Below, one piece after another: positions 1 through 13,439 of a DNA stretch of 64,000 bases. Made by a program: the position numbers and the translations under genes. This DNA comes from Syngnathus acus (Eukaryota > Chordata > Actinopteri > Syngnathiformes > Syngnathidae). Every line of letters begins with the position of its first letter. The first letter of the stretch is position 1. The DNA is taken from positions 6,669,412 to 6,733,411 of the forward strand of contig NC_051102.1 of NCBI RefSeq assembly GCF_901709675.1. The letters run 5' to 3'. A model generated the notes under the pieces. That model did no database searches. It had not been told where the DNA came from and saw only the letters and a program-made list of their open reading frames with translations.

Positions 1-1359
1 GTCTCCCTGGCCACAGATTGACTGGAAAAATATCGGAAACAAAAGCAGGAAAAATCTGACGTTTTAATGTGAGGATTTTTTTTTTTTCATGAATAACTTC
101 AAAAATTAATTAATTGCTGTTGAGAGGCTGACATTAAAGGACTATTATAAGGTAAAAAAAAATGGCTTTAAACGATTACTCAATTCTAAAAAAATAATAA
201 TAATTTGACAGCGTCGATTATCGATTAATTTTGAGACCTCTACTCTACACAGCATACCAAGCCTAGTTGGGCAGCTCATTTTCATGAGTAGCCAAATGTC
301 GACAACAACAACTTGGCCAAACGTAGACTTTGTGCACAACTTGTTGTTTTTTTTTTATCGAGACAGAGTCTAAATTAAGAACAGCAAAAGAAAAGAAGCT
401 TGAAAGGCTTTTCCTCTCCTTTGGATGTTTGAAAATAGACTACTGCGGGAGAAAAAAAATGGAGTTGCAATAGATCTGGGCGCATCATTCCCACCCGTTA
501 TGCAAATTGTCTGTCAAATTCTCACAATCCTCAATTAATACGGCTTTTTTGTTGAGGCACTTTAGCAAGCAGCCTCCCAAAAGATCTCATTGCTTCTTTG
601 GGGACAGCTTCCAGTGCTTCCTTGCCCTGAAGGTTTGACACAAGTGATGTTTGGATAGATGGGTTCCATCACTATGGCTACGTGTCTGAAAAAAACGGGA
701 CGTCTCCTCACACGGACCTGCTTTGTGCTGCTTCATGAGGCCTGAAGGTTAAAGGTGACAGAACTGTAATCACCCCTCAACAGTGGATAGGAGCTGTTAA
801 TTCACTGCATTACAAACACGGGAGAGAATACCTTAAATGGGCTGGCTTGGGACCGCATACCCACGTACAGCTTCAGCACTGATGTGCGAAGAGGAACAAA
901 AAAAAAAAAAAAAGCTCAGAGCTTTTCTCTCACCAGAGGATCTGAAGAGAGAATTATCCATGCACCATTTCCTCCCTTACTCCTGTGCAGACAATTCTGC
1001 ACTTTAAGCATCCTCACAGCTACACACGTGTGTTCAGGCTTTTTATGCAGCTGTTTGATTTATTAATAGACGTGCAGGCAGAAAGGAGGTTGGTGGAGAA
1101 CATTTTTGAAAGGGCATTTTGATTTGTAAATGTCATTTTGTTTTTGTAGTTTTCATGGATGATATTTCCAGAAAGATAAGCACATATTGGATTTCTTAAT
1201 GAAATAAAAACTATACACAAGCTGTGTGATGCTTCTATTTGAGTGTGTGAATGTGCATGAGAAACAGGCTATTGTCTGCAGACATACATGAGCACGCTAA
1301 CCGAGTGTCCTCCCTCGCTCCCCACCCGTTTTTCCTCTTGAATAATACAAGATATGACC
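1..1359. other. AT-rich stretch, no gene seen
   Basis: I see no coding exon, RNA gene or recognisable repeat family here. The DNA is AT-rich with several short poly-A and poly-T runs, for example a run of A at about 899-913. Short open frames on both strands lack splice sites or conserved residues. It is probably the upstream flank of the promoter that follows. Confidence 0.5.
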
Positions 1360-1615
1360 ACGCCCCCCTTGAGCCCGGTCATCCAATGGGAAGCGCGCGT
1401 CTTGTCAAACTATGTCCGCGCCAGCCAATCGCGTTCCTCATGATGTTCCGTGCGAACCGGATGCCCTCCCCTTTTACTTGAGCCGCCGAAGTAGACGTCA
1501 TGCGTGGATTTCGGGCACCGGCGCTCATTCGGTGTGGAGTTGCTCTCGGACGGAGGAGAGCGAAAATAGTCGCTCGTGGAACGTGGAGGAGATTACGCTC
1601 GTTTGGACGATCGGC
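1360..1615 (+). promoter_or_regulatory. CpG-type promoter with a noncoding first exon
   Basis: A GC- and CpG-rich island stands out from AT-rich surroundings. It contains two CCAAT boxes (about 1383-1387 and 1424-1428), a CRE-like GACGTCA at 1494-1500, and a strong 5' splice site GTGAGT at 1616-1621. This looks like a housekeeping-type promoter with a first exon of roughly 100 nt ending at 1615. No start codon in it opens a convincing frame into the donor. The downstream exons are unknown; the segment at 11,484 is the only candidate in the same orientation. It could also be bidirectional. Confidence 0.55.
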
Positions 1616-2072
1616 GTGAGTATGTGCACATATGGAAAATGAGGTTGTGGTCAAATTGTGGTGGAATGTGGCGCGCGTGACCTTTTTTTTTTTAATTTTT
1701 TTAATAATTGTATTATTATCATTATTAATAATTTCGGGGGGAAGATATATGAAGTATATATCTCGAATAATAAGGGCAACCACGGGAATGTGTGGAAAAT
1801 ATTAGACATTTAATAAGCCACGCTGCAACTTCTCCGATGCTTCCGGAGAAGCGTCCACGCGTGGTGCATGTTGAAGAAGAGATGCATGCGTGTAAAGTTT
1901 TTGCAAAGAGTATTAACTTTGATTAATTTACACTCTCGTGTTTCCCTTCGAGTGTCAAATTGCGCGAACGGCTGATAAATGGAGGCTATTATTTTTCAGC
2001 TTGAACAATGCGCGCCGGCTTTGTGCGGACCATCTGTCATTGTATCGACATTACAGCAGCACCCCATTCTGC

Positions 2073-2104
2073 AAAAAAAAAAAAAAAAAAAAATCTCACA
2101 CGCA

Positions 2105-2179
<75 letters not shown>
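2073..2179. repeat. Poly-A followed by (GA)n microsatellite
   Basis: About 19 A residues lead, after a short CA-rich link, into roughly 70 bp of uninterrupted GA repeat (about 2109-2179). All open frames through it are low-complexity (Arg-Glu or Ser-Leu) artefacts. On one strand it is a long pure purine tract, just downstream of the promoter at 1.36-1.62 kb. Confidence 0.95.
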
Positions 2180-2182
<3 letters not shown>

Positions 2183-5100
2183 TGAAGAGCAGACAGCGAT
2201 CATTCAGAGCCACCACCCGTTCTATGACCACGCCGTAACGCTTAGTGTCACGCTACAAGCCCGTATGAACACTACTACTGTGTTCAAAATTTAAATTTGA
2301 ATCAACGGGATGTCATGCAACATTGCAGCAGTGATCGAGGGTGAAAAATAGAGCAGATCAAAGTCTATTCGCGCATTTAAAAAGACTGCCATATTTTTTT
2401 TTTTACAGGGCGTCCACTGTTTAGTAGCTAAACTTAACCATCATCAGTAACACAGCTTTCTTTCTTTTTTTTTTTTTTTAAAGCGGCCTGTCTCTCAGCA
2501 CTAATATGCCTTACAGTTAATGAGGCTGTGTCCATAAATTCTTCTGCCATCTGGAATATAGTAGGTCTAGACACTTAGTGCGACATTGCATTAAACAGTG
2601 CATTGAACACAGCGTGATTTAATGAAACGACACAATGTGTTGGCTTTTACTGAGGAAAAAAAGAGCCTTCTCTTTTGCTTAGACGGTGTTTATCCGCACA
2701 AGGCATAAAAAACACAACTGTTTTAATTATAGTGGAAACTGCTAAGTCGAATGTTGGTGGACGTCCAAGTTGTTCTTATTTCAAGGGAAATTTTCACATG
2801 GGAAATAATGTAAAGTGAATTATGCTCCCTCCTCAAAAACTTGTTTTGACTCTTAACAATCAAAAATGCCCTGAAGAGATGATTGTGAATTCAGCTAAAG
2901 TCTATACAAACAACAAAATCATTTGAAGACGCATAATAGAAAGGTAACAGACATTTTCGGATTTTATCACCTAGTGGCGTTCTATGGGTACTGCAGAACT
3001 GATATCGTTGATAAAACATATTTTGTATTATCAATTGTACTGTACATATTGTATTGAGAAGCTCGAGCTATGTTGAAGTGCAATTCCTGATTTGGTGGCC
3101 TGAAAATTATAGATTTAAAAACAGTATGCCAGCAACATATAGTGACAGGTAGAACAATGAAATGTTCTTCCACTAGATGATATAAAATTAACATGTATTA
3201 TTTTGGCACTTTTTAAATTTCGTTGTACATGTGACAATGACAATAAAGATCTATTCTATCTATTCTATTCTATTTACTGTATACATTTTCAGTGACATTT
3301 TTATCATTTGCTGCTTTTCCTAATGTAAAATACACTATACCCTAACTCAATAAAGCTTGGGAAACACTTTTTTAGATGCTCCTCAAGCATGATAAAGAAC
3401 ATAAGAACGTTTTGGATGACAAATTTGTACCGCTTTGATGGCGTTCGACTTTGGAGGCTCCACTGTAAATAGACAGGGAAAATACCCCTGCAGGAGCACA
3501 GCGGATGTCGTAGCGCACATCTGTTTTAATACAGTTTGGGGTCGCGGGTGGATGCTGGCGTATCCTGTCCCCACCCGCTGCAGCAATGATGGTAACTCCC
3601 TGTAGCCCATTATCACGTGTGAGAAGTTTCACACTGCTGAGAGGCTCTGAAGCGCGGACGGCCTCTGTTGTTTCCACAACCGTCGAGCCGCTCCGGCTGG
3701 TGAAAATCTAATGTTTTCATCAGGGAGTCTCATCACATGAGTCCCAGCAGATCCACTTCCTGCTGCAATCAACTATTGAACACATGCATGAGATGGAAGA
3801 AAAACGGGTTTCCCCCACCACCTTCCCTCAGTCTTCCTGGGCACTAAAATGTGAAAATAATTATTTCCGAGTCAACTGGTTGAGATGGACAGTAAACCTG
3901 CCTTCATAATGGTTCCAAACCCACCCGCAATAGGTAAATTATACGATTAAGAGGCCATGAAAACCCTCAGAGTTTATTTATCTAATTAATTTATTAATTT
4001 ATTTATTTGTTTATTTATTTATGCTGTACTAAAATAAAGTGTAATTGCACATCCATTACAGTAGGGGGCAGTGGTGTTCTCATTGTCAGATTGTGCAACC
4101 CTAAAAGACATCATGAAAAAAATATTTAACAGGGAAGTAAGGGAAGACAGAGATAAAGAAGTTATTAGTTGAGGGCGCAATAGAAAATAATTCAGAAGCA
4201 CAGGTCAAAATGAAAATTAAAGGGACTGAGTGTAGCACAGATTCAGATGCGGGTTCTGAGGAAATGAGTTCAGAGAGTTCTGAAGACATTTGATTTATCG
4301 TTTGCACTCTTAAACGTAGAGTCTTGTGTTCGGAAAATTGCCTTTAAGAGATGTGGCGTGGTAGAGAAGCACGTGACATTTGCGTGAGTGTCCGGGTGTA
4401 AGCTGTGACCCACAGCAGCAACTACGCGAGTTTGTTCCACCGACATTCAATAAAGGGCTAAAAAAAAAAATGCTTACATGTCCATGGCTCTCCTTTGAGG
4501 CACGGGAGTGCATTACAGTAAGTATACTGTGAAATTGTTAAAATGATATAGAAGGAGCACAAACTGGAAGCTAGCAAAGAAAAGCTGTCTAGCAAAAAGT
4601 GGAAATTGACCTCAAACTTGTGTTTTTCCTTCTTTCTCTCTTTTTCCTTGCCAGACTTAATCCAGGGACCCAATAAGGCATCTGGGGAGGGGGGGCGGCT
4701 AACACAGAGCACTTGGATGGCGTGAAGGCCCTCACAGGTAAATGATGTCAGACGGTCAACGAGTTCACAGGAATCCGTGTCCATATGTGTGTTTAGTGCT
4801 TCCCTGTGTAAATGGAAAGGTTAGGTAATGGAGACCCCCCCCCTTCCGCGTACCCCGCCTTAGGCGTCGTGGCATACTGCCCATCTATATGAGGGCTGAC
4901 CTCTGACCTTATGTCTAGCCACAGGCTCGGGTCTGCCAGGGTCAAGCCAGGTGGCTTTCAAGGGCCTAACAGAGTTTGACATTTGAACTGGCGCTCTCTT
5001 TGCTTAATTAAGAAACTGTCAGTCGGGAGGTGAGCGAAACCCGTTAAACTCTCGACATCTGCTCTCGGTTTCGATCTCCGTCCGTGGCCCAATAAAAGTC

Positions 5101-8100
5101 CCCGGCATTCTCCGCTCATTTACGAGACGCCGCGGCATGCTTTAATCATGGCGCGACGTAACTCTGTCCGCGTACAGGCGGGCGCTTTCGGGCCCTGTCG
5201 CGACACGCTCGCTATTATGCGGTCGCGCAAGAAAGTCCCCACGGAAATTTTGGAATCTTTCCCATTGTTCCTCGAGGAAAGGGGGGCTTTCATATGGAAG
5301 TGGGGAACGTCAGGAAATGACAGGCATTCTTTGTGGACTGTTTGAAAATAAACGGATGGCTCGTCGTTCTCCTGACAATTAGACACAGACTTGAAATGAG
5401 GACGCGATTAAATCCTTAACAGAGGAATTTTCTCATCTTTCTGTGTGCAACGTGGAAGCTAGGACCTCGCTGTATTTCCTTCCTTTTTTGTCCTTATTTT
5501 TCCTTATCTCACCCCAAGGCCCCCCCCCCAAGCCCCCCTCGCCTCCGGGTTCAAACAAGCCTGCTGCTTGAGCTCTGCTTTATGAGGTGTGACAGAGAGC
5601 TCAGTCTGCCCAGACTGCCTGTGCAGACTGGAAACGTAAAGCTTTACATCGGGGTTGGCCGCGGCCGCTTTGGGGAGGACTTAAACTCACTTCACCCCTC
5701 GACGGTCCCTCGCATACAGGAAGTGGCGCTATACTGCTGAGTTGGCATTAAAATGTGTGTGTTAGGATCTTAATCACCCACACGGTTTCTATTTTTCTCA
5801 AATGACAGACAAAACTTAAAGAAGCAAATGGTGGTGGTGATATTTTTTTCGTGCAAAATCTAAACACGGGTGTCATAGTTTTTCTTTTTTGCTTTTCTTT
5901 CCTACTCTCTATTGGAGCTGTAATAACAGCTTTTATTCCATTTGGCTGTCCAGTCTTGCCATATCACAAGGCACAACTTACACCCCACCCCCTTCCACAT
6001 CTCCTCCTTTTTTCCCCCCACTGGGCCGATTTGTAGTTCCCAGGTATTTGACCAGCGTAGCATAGCCGAGAGGTTGCTTGTTCAGTTCTCCGGGAGACAA
6101 AGGCAACGTGCCTCCAGCTGAGGGATGAAAGGAAAAGGGACTGTGCAACCACTCCTTTTTACAATGGGAGCCCTCCTTAGCGAGGCTGTAGAGCAAATAA
6201 CTACCTTTCTCCTCCTTGTTCTTTTTTTATCGCGACTTATCAGAGTAGACAGTGCATCGGCGTGTATACGAACGAGGTAGTGTGTGGACCGGATGTCGTT
6301 TACGTCACTTAAAGGTCATTTTCATATAGGTCTTTTTTTTTTTTTTACACCTGCAGCAAAACTGAGTTGATGCTGGCTTACTGTAATTCGGCAAAAGGAA
6401 AATAAAATTTAAAAAAATAATACACAGTCATCAGAAAGTCACTGAAAGCTACATTGACAAGAAAACCATATAACTGACTAGCAAGCAAGTTTTTGTTTTT
6501 TTTTAAATATGTTTTGATAGTAAGATAAAAAATGACTTAGGTAATTGTGCTATTGGTCTAAAAATATTTGTTCTCTATTGAAAACAAGACAGAAACACGT
6601 CTGTTAAAAAGTAAACACTTATATAATCAGGATTTCATAAAATGATCAATTCATGCCGGTATTTTAATCATTACAATGTGTAATATTGACCATTAAAATC
6701 TGAAATAAATTCAAATATTAAATGTCATGTTTAATGTTAATTTAATGACAGCAAATGCATTCAACTGAATTTAGCGAGAAATTATAGATTTGGGGCATAT
6801 CGGTTCTCGCTAAAGATGCAGATCGGGGATTTGTGTGTTTTAGATGTTTTACCTTCACTCCCATTGGATGATGCCCGAATCTTGATTGCAGAATTCAGGC
6901 GTGGGCATCTGTGAAAGCGAAGCAAAGGTTTGCGCCGTACCACTGTAGTTTATTCTCTGATCGATGATACAACATTTGAGTGTTAACAATCGCTATCAAT
7001 CCTTGGCCTACATTATCACATGCTCCCAGTTGAATTATGCACTCTGCGCTTAGCTACTGGCGCTCAGTGGACTGTTATCATCTCATGTGGTCGTCAGGGG
7101 GAGGGAGCGAAAACCGCAGGAGTCTTTTTATGGCTCCTGCTCCAGAGACAACCTGTTCACCGGCACCTCTCTGCTGGCACTTTTTTATGACATCATAAAT
7201 TCTTCCATTTCCTCTGACCAGCCCTAGATGCGTCGACATACCTGCTCATTTAATTGTCCGTCTGCCTCCCTCATCTGTCAGCCTCCCCTCTCACGCCACC
7301 GACTTCCTCTGTCAACACATCACAGCGCCTGAAGGTTTTCTGGGTCCCTTAAAAAAAAAAAAAAGGGGGGGTCAGTGACCTTTCTGCATGGATGTGCACA
7401 CGAAACGCACAACAACCGCCCAACTCTCAGACTTGTTGATAACTTCTGCTTGTCCAAATTTAGGGGGTGAAGATGAGAAAAGATTGTGGGGGAAGAAAGA
7501 GTTGCTTTTTGTGCGGTGTGGAGGGGGTTAAAGAAGAAGCTCTCACGAAGAGTATATGTTCACATCCATCTGATGCATGGCTGAGTCTCCTCGGGGTGGC
7601 AGGAACAATACGCGCACCAGCACGACAACATTCCTCAAGGGTTAAAAAGGTCGGGGGTCACCCGGTGCCCCCACCCAGCCAATCAGTCCCAAGGCACCAG
7701 CGAGCCATCTTTGTTTTTAGTTGATGTCGTCGCACTTGTTGAGCACATAGCGCACCTTGTGTTACAACGTGCCCTTTGCTCTTTATTGCCGTTTTACTGT
7801 CTTGTAGTGTTCATTTGTCCTCTGAAGCTAGATAAACGTTTGTACAACTGCAACTGATTTTTAAAACGTGAGAGGCCTCACACGGGATGAGAGAAAATAG
7901 ACACAAAGTCTGCCGTACGACCAAGACAAAATATAGAAGAAGCTAGGCTAACTAGGCTAGGCTAGCTTGCTTGGGATAAAGAAGACATCCATTTTAACAT
8001 GCAACACACCACTGGATAGCAACAATATCATAGTGTAGGATTCAGTAAAAAAAAAAAAATTCAAATTTGAAATGTTAGCCGTTCAGACGACTCAAATCTA

Positions 8101-11100
8101 AATCAGTTTGTGGAGCCAGAACTACATATGGAAAATTGTACCGCAGACTGTACACTGCACATCCTTCAAATATTTAGGTCATCTTTTATGAAAACTGGCT
8201 TGTGTTCTATTTTCACTGCACAACGCATTCAGACAACGTCCCGCCTTTAGAGTGAAGCATATGCATGTGTAGACATTTTGAGAGTTGGGGGGGGGAGGGC
8301 TGCTTGAGACCCCCAGAGGCAATCTGCAGGTCTGGTAGTCATTAAGTGCAAATGTACAGTATATACTGGACATGCCGCAACATAAAACCTCACCCACTGC
8401 TGCATCAGACCACCCCAGAGACAAAACCCCACACCATCATCTGAGGAGGTGCATTTTTGGAGTTCCGGAAGATTCTCCAGATATTTGGGATTAGGGCACT
8501 TGAAAATAATCTTTTTTTTTGTAATGTTGTGGAACGTTGAAAATCAAATGTCCAAAAGTGGCCAGTTGAACCAAAATGTTCTGGAGAAAGTAAATCTTTT
8601 GAGCAGTGTTGGGAAAGTTCATTTTCTGCAAGAACGAGTTGAAAGTTCATCTTGTTCAGTTCATAATTGACAATTGTTTTGAAGTTCATCTTCGAAAAAA
8701 TGCATTTGGTTAAATGTCACATTGCTACTTTATTAAGGTTTGACTCTGGAACTTTATTTCTTATGTCAAAAGATGTTTGAAATGAGAACTTTGAAGTCAA
8801 GCAGTGCCTGCCGCAATACGGATTTTCCACTGTATGTAGAAGGATTTCATTTCGTTTCATTCCACTCCCCCAGTCCTACAAACGTTTTCTTTTGCTAATT
8901 CACACTTGTGTCCCCATTTCTTGGCTGGAAGACGATTCTAATCCCCTTGAATTTTATCATCCACATTAAATCTCCTCCCGGTCGAGGGAAGAAGAAGTTG
9001 CAAATGAAGAGCCTATCTGGCTGCAGCTGCGGAAGCGCTCCGTAGATCGCTTATTGTTGGGAACAAAAAGAGCATTTTTTATTTTGTCTAGCAGCTGACG
9101 CCTCTTCCCACCCACCCACTTCTCCCAGAGCCGCTTTTGTCGCTCGCCTGGGGAAGAAAGCAAAGTTTCCTGGTGGCGCACTTGATAGACGAGTATTGCA
9201 CTAGGAAGCCGCACGGCGGTTTGTTAGTGATCGGCCCGCCTGCTCGCCATATGGTGCAATGATCTGCTATTTTCGAAAGATTATCTCCCTCCATCGATAT
9301 AGCATTTAAGTGTGTGTGTGATCTGAGTTCAGCATTGTAAGACTGCAGCCTTGCCGTTTGGCCTCTACTGTTTCTCCCCCTCTAACCTCTGTCCCCCTTT
9401 TCCCTCACATACATGTATGTGTGTATATACAATATATATATATATTAGGGCTGGAGATAGAGATTCAGTAGGTCTCGCCATACAAAAGAAATATTCAGCT
9501 GCAGAGAGGCGGGGTCCAGTCAGAGGGCGAGACATTGAGCTGGTTGGAGGGAGGGGAGTGGATTAAGAGGAAAATGGCTGGCTGACACCAGGGTTGCCAT
9601 GGCAAAGACCCCGTTTCTCCTCTCCATCGACCTTCTGCCCATTTTTCATCTGAGGTCTCATTGTGGGGTGAGGGTGTGACTTTCTTATCTCCTGTTCACT
9701 TTTGAAATAAATAAGGTGGAAATGAACACAGAGGGTTTCTAAGCACGCCAGCACGCAACATTTGGACGATCGTATACAATAAACTTTTGTGCTCAAGGGC
9801 CACATTTTGTTTTGGAAACGGACAGACAGGACAGCTCCTGATACAAATGTTGAACATTTGACAAAGTGTCAGTTATGGTTGTTAATTCATGCAACATTGC
9901 TCTGCACATGTGCCACCTTTTAATATTTCATAGAAATTGAATTCATTTAAAATTTAAGAGTTTTTTTTTTTTAAATAATTGTAAAGATTTTTTTAAAGAA
10001 ACATTTGAGAAATTTCATGGAAACTTGGTCAACTTTTGCTATCATCCTGCTAATTGATACACAATCCAAGCAGCTAACGAAGGAAAACAACACCTCTCGC
10101 CTTTGTGCTTCCGTGCTTGGTGGAGGTAATGAAAACTTTCTTTCATCCAGCCGGCAGTTAGCGTTTTACACTAATGTTTTATTTACTATAAACGCAGCTT
10201 CCTATAGGCTAATGTATTTCTTTCTCATATTAACAGAGGGATTGAGTGCACACAAGCAGTAACTCAAAGAGCCAATTGTCTCTCCTTTATGGCTTTCTGA
10301 ATTATAGCTGCAATAACATGATGCATTTCTCCTCGGTGGGGCGGAGAGCATGTTGGCGCTGTGGGCTGACATTTGCCTCCCGCCCCAGCAGAGTAATGGA
10401 TTCTGCCCCCACCCCACCCCCTCCCCTCTGCAAATTGACATCAGCAACCTAAGCCGATACAAAAAAAAAAAAAAAGAGGGGTATAGTTTGGCACCCTGAC
10501 GTCAGCCCCGCGCGAAGGGGAGACACTGCTGATAGTTGTTCCGCTTGTGACAATAGGAGCTCTCACCGGATGAAAGGCCAAGCTGCACAACGGGACATGG
10601 GTGCATTGTTCCCCGGTTCATAAGAACCATGGCCGCCTCGAATATTATTCTGACTAATGTCGCGTCTGATGGTATTTATTGCAACAGAATATATTGGAGT
10701 GGGGGGGGGGGGGGGGGTCCAAAGACTTTCCGGCAAAAAGGACAATGACAGTTTCTAGTCTGCAGTCACATAACAAACCTTGACTATTTTCAACTCGACT
10801 TCGCCATTATGTTTTTTTCTTTTAACCATTTCAATGGACCGTGAGGATTTCACACTTAGTCTCTGAATGTTCTGGGCTTCTGCTTCCATGACAGATTAAT
10901 GTTGCCCGGGGAGTTATGCTGTAGCCACTCTCGGTTATTGACTCACTTCCCATAGCTGATCTCAAGACCTTTTCGCTTGAAGACATTATTAATCAACGGC
11001 GAGTTCCACACAATACAAATTCTTATCCACCAATTAATTGATTGCTATGCCAATCGCTAGTGTGAAGCAATAACAGTATTTGGCAGCACATTTTAACACA

Positions 11101-11483
11101 CACACACACGCTCCTCAATTATAGAGCATGAATATTAATGTAAAAAAAAAAAAAAAGAAAATCAAGCACTAACGGTTTCACAGTAGCTCATCTTGTGGTT
11201 TTGAGTAACCCATTCAGAAGACCCATACCGCTCAGTCCAATTACCATAAAATACCACAAATCAAAACTACCAGCTCGTCAAAGTTGGACTACAATTTATT
11301 AGCAGTCCAAGTTAAATTTGTTTCGCCATAACGGATGTGTTGCTAGTCAGTCATTCCACGTTACTTGTGTGTTTTTGCTGTTTGCACCAGGGCTCCTATT
11401 TTTTCACAATTGTAAATGAAATGGGAAAAAAATCATGTCAAATCTGAGGGTAAAAACAAGTTTCTTTCTTTTGTGCTTTTCAG
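2180..11483. other. About 9 kb of noncoding DNA, possibly one long intron
   Basis: No exon with conserved coding sequence was recognised. The region is AT-rich, with short homopolymers, a LINE tail near 3.2 kb, a CTCF-like motif (ACAGTAGGGGGCAGTG, 4058-4073, + strand), a short TA run near 9.43 kb, a G run near 10.70 kb and a CA run near 11.1 kb. Islands of more balanced, non-repetitive composition occur at about 4.85-5.42, 7.02-7.33 and 10.26-10.44 kb and could be conserved regulatory elements. If the first exon at 1.5 kb is joined to the segment at 11,484, all of this is intron. Confidence 0.4.
3205..3276 (+). mobile_element. 3' tail of a LINE (non-LTR) retrotransposon
   Basis: The segment has the form CGTTGTACATGTGACAATG, then ACAATAAAGATC, then repeated TCTAT units. 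This matches the short 3' end left by 5'-truncated L2-like LINEs in many teleosts. No reverse-transcriptase frame precedes it. The family assignment comes from remembered consensus only. Confidence 0.6.
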
Positions 11484-11604
11484 ATGTCACCGAGTTTTAC
11501 GCTGAGGATGAAAACTTCCCAGAGGTCTATTCCAAGTGGTATCATGGAGATAATGCAATACGTTAAAAATCTGCAACATAGCGGGGGGACACTAATGCAA
11601 TAAA
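11484..11604 (+). other. Orphan exon-like segment with splice acceptor and AATAAA
   Basis: A strong polypyrimidine tract and CAG (to 11,483) is followed by a short segment open in two frames. Starting in phase 1 it gives a 27-residue acidic, aromatic-rich C-terminus (beginning DVTEFYAEDENF) that stops at 11,564-11,566. Starting at the ATG at 11,484 it gives a 39-residue frame that stops at 11,601-11,603. AATAAA follows at 11,599-11,604. It looks like the last exon of a small gene, perhaps the one starting at 1.5 kb, or part of a noncoding RNA. I do not recognise either peptide. Confidence 0.3.
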
Positions 11605-13439
11605 GCATCTTAGTTTGTATTCCTGTTTTAAGCGTACGTGAGTCATAACCCGCTCCTCCTCTGTGGTCGGAGCCACATCCTGTTCAGCGCCGCCATCCGT
11701 CCCGCTTGCCTCGGAGAACATTCAACGCTGTCGGTGAGTTTGGTATGGATTGCATAGAAACCATCGACCGTTGACTGTGCCCCGAGGTTTGCCCCGACAA
11801 CATCAGCAAAGAGCAAAGAATGCCCCTCGGTCGTGACGAGCAAGCGAGTGGGCGCATGCAAATCCTGAGACACGAACACACACACACACGATTCACACTG
11901 TGGTTCCGACCCAAAAGGTCACAATCAACATTCATTGCTGTCGCTGGGTTGGACTGTGTAGAAAAGCTCACTGAACAATGAGTGCAACTGTGGCCCAGAT
12001 CTGCCTTGACTCCAGTCTCGGCCAATCAGCCTAACCGGATGTGAAAGGCTGTGATTTCTTGATTTATTTCCTTCTTGTTTTTCACTTCTATATTCTTCAA
12101 CCGGGAGACTCGGGGTGCAGCAGAGATAGCGACACAAATAGACTTCTGGCTGCTCACTTGTCCTCATCCACCTCTCCTCTAATTGCCGGTTGTGTGTGCA
12201 GCAAGGGGGAAGGAAACGGAGTGAATGTGTAATCATTTGGAGCCTCTTCTCCTTCAGATGTTGCATCCCTCTCTTTTTTTGTTCGCCTAATTATACAGTG
12301 CGCTCACTCAACTCCATGCTAACTGCCTGTCTTACGTTGGCAGTAATGGACCAGAGGAACAAATAAACGTTAGAATTAGTCGAGTTTGTAAGATGGGCTT
12401 TTCCGGCGTAGCTTTTAACAAGGTTGTTTTGGATCTGCCATTTAGGGATGTCCAATTGCGTGTGTGCTTAACTTCCGTGACATCCTCAAACTCGTTTTGC
12501 TCATTAACTTAACATGATCTCACTCATAGTTTATGTAAAATGCAGTAAACCTCTCTTCCACCTGATCTTCTTTTAAACAAGCCATTCCATGTATTGTCCC
12601 TGTTTTGAAATAAAGTCACATCTACAACACTTTTTATTTGTCCCTAACTTTTCGAATGATACTTGCTGCACACGCAAACACACCTCCCGACTGTCATCAA
12701 GCAAACCATCACATCCACGGCCCTCTCTCGTCAGTCGCTCTGTATTATTCATCAAAAAGCACTCTGTGCATTGGTGCAGAAGAGCGGAAGGTGACGTAAG
12801 CGTGGCTATGAGCGTGCCTCCTGAGTCCTGACTGTCATTTGGGATAAATTCATACGACAGGCGAAAAACATTCGTTCTGCTTTGATGGCGGTGGCAGCAG
12901 GAAGGCTTGGAACTATGAGGAGGCTGGCATGGTTTGACTTATTTCAAATTAGCATGAAACCTTTTCAAGTTCTCACATCAGGTTGTGGATGATGAAAGCA
13001 AAACGTAGCTCCATTTTAAAAACAGAAAAAGAATACACGTGCACATTTTCACAGAACGACGTCACTTGTTTGCCTCTACCGCCACCTAGTGTTTACTTTC
13101 TTACACAAGTGCAATGAAAATCACGAGATAGCTCAATTTAAGATTTTTTATGGTACCGTCTACCATATTATATTCTAGGAAGCAATAACGTCAATGATGG
13201 AACAAATTTGAAGAAGCAAGATATTTCCCACCCATGACCTTATCGGAGAATTATTTGTCAGCTACAAGAGATTATTTAGCGCTGCGTTGAGTCCTTTACC
13301 AGCCTAAAAACTTCCATCTCCCGGATTTAAAGCATATAGGTGTATTTTCTAGCAGCTATTGACGAACATTATTTTATTTATTAATGCAAATACTGTATGT
13401 TATGTTAATATTGATATTAACATATCATACACCGTTCTA
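11605..13439. other. Intergenic interval, no gene seen
   Basis: No supported exon. Two diverged copies of a segment of about 40 bp (near 11,708-11,760 and 11,930-11,965) share blocks such as CATTCA, GCTGTCG and TAGAAA. A CTCF-like motif on the minus strand lies at 13,078-13,092. Confidence 0.45.

Noticed and set aside
1379-1783. Minus-strand and plus-strand frames over the CpG promoter
   Set aside because: No conserved residues; open frames are expected in GC-rich DNA, and the region is better explained as promoter and noncoding exon.
1938-2294. Open frames through the (GA)n and poly-A tract
   Set aside because: Translations are runs of Arg-Glu, Ser-Leu or Lys produced by the repeat; there is no other coding signal.
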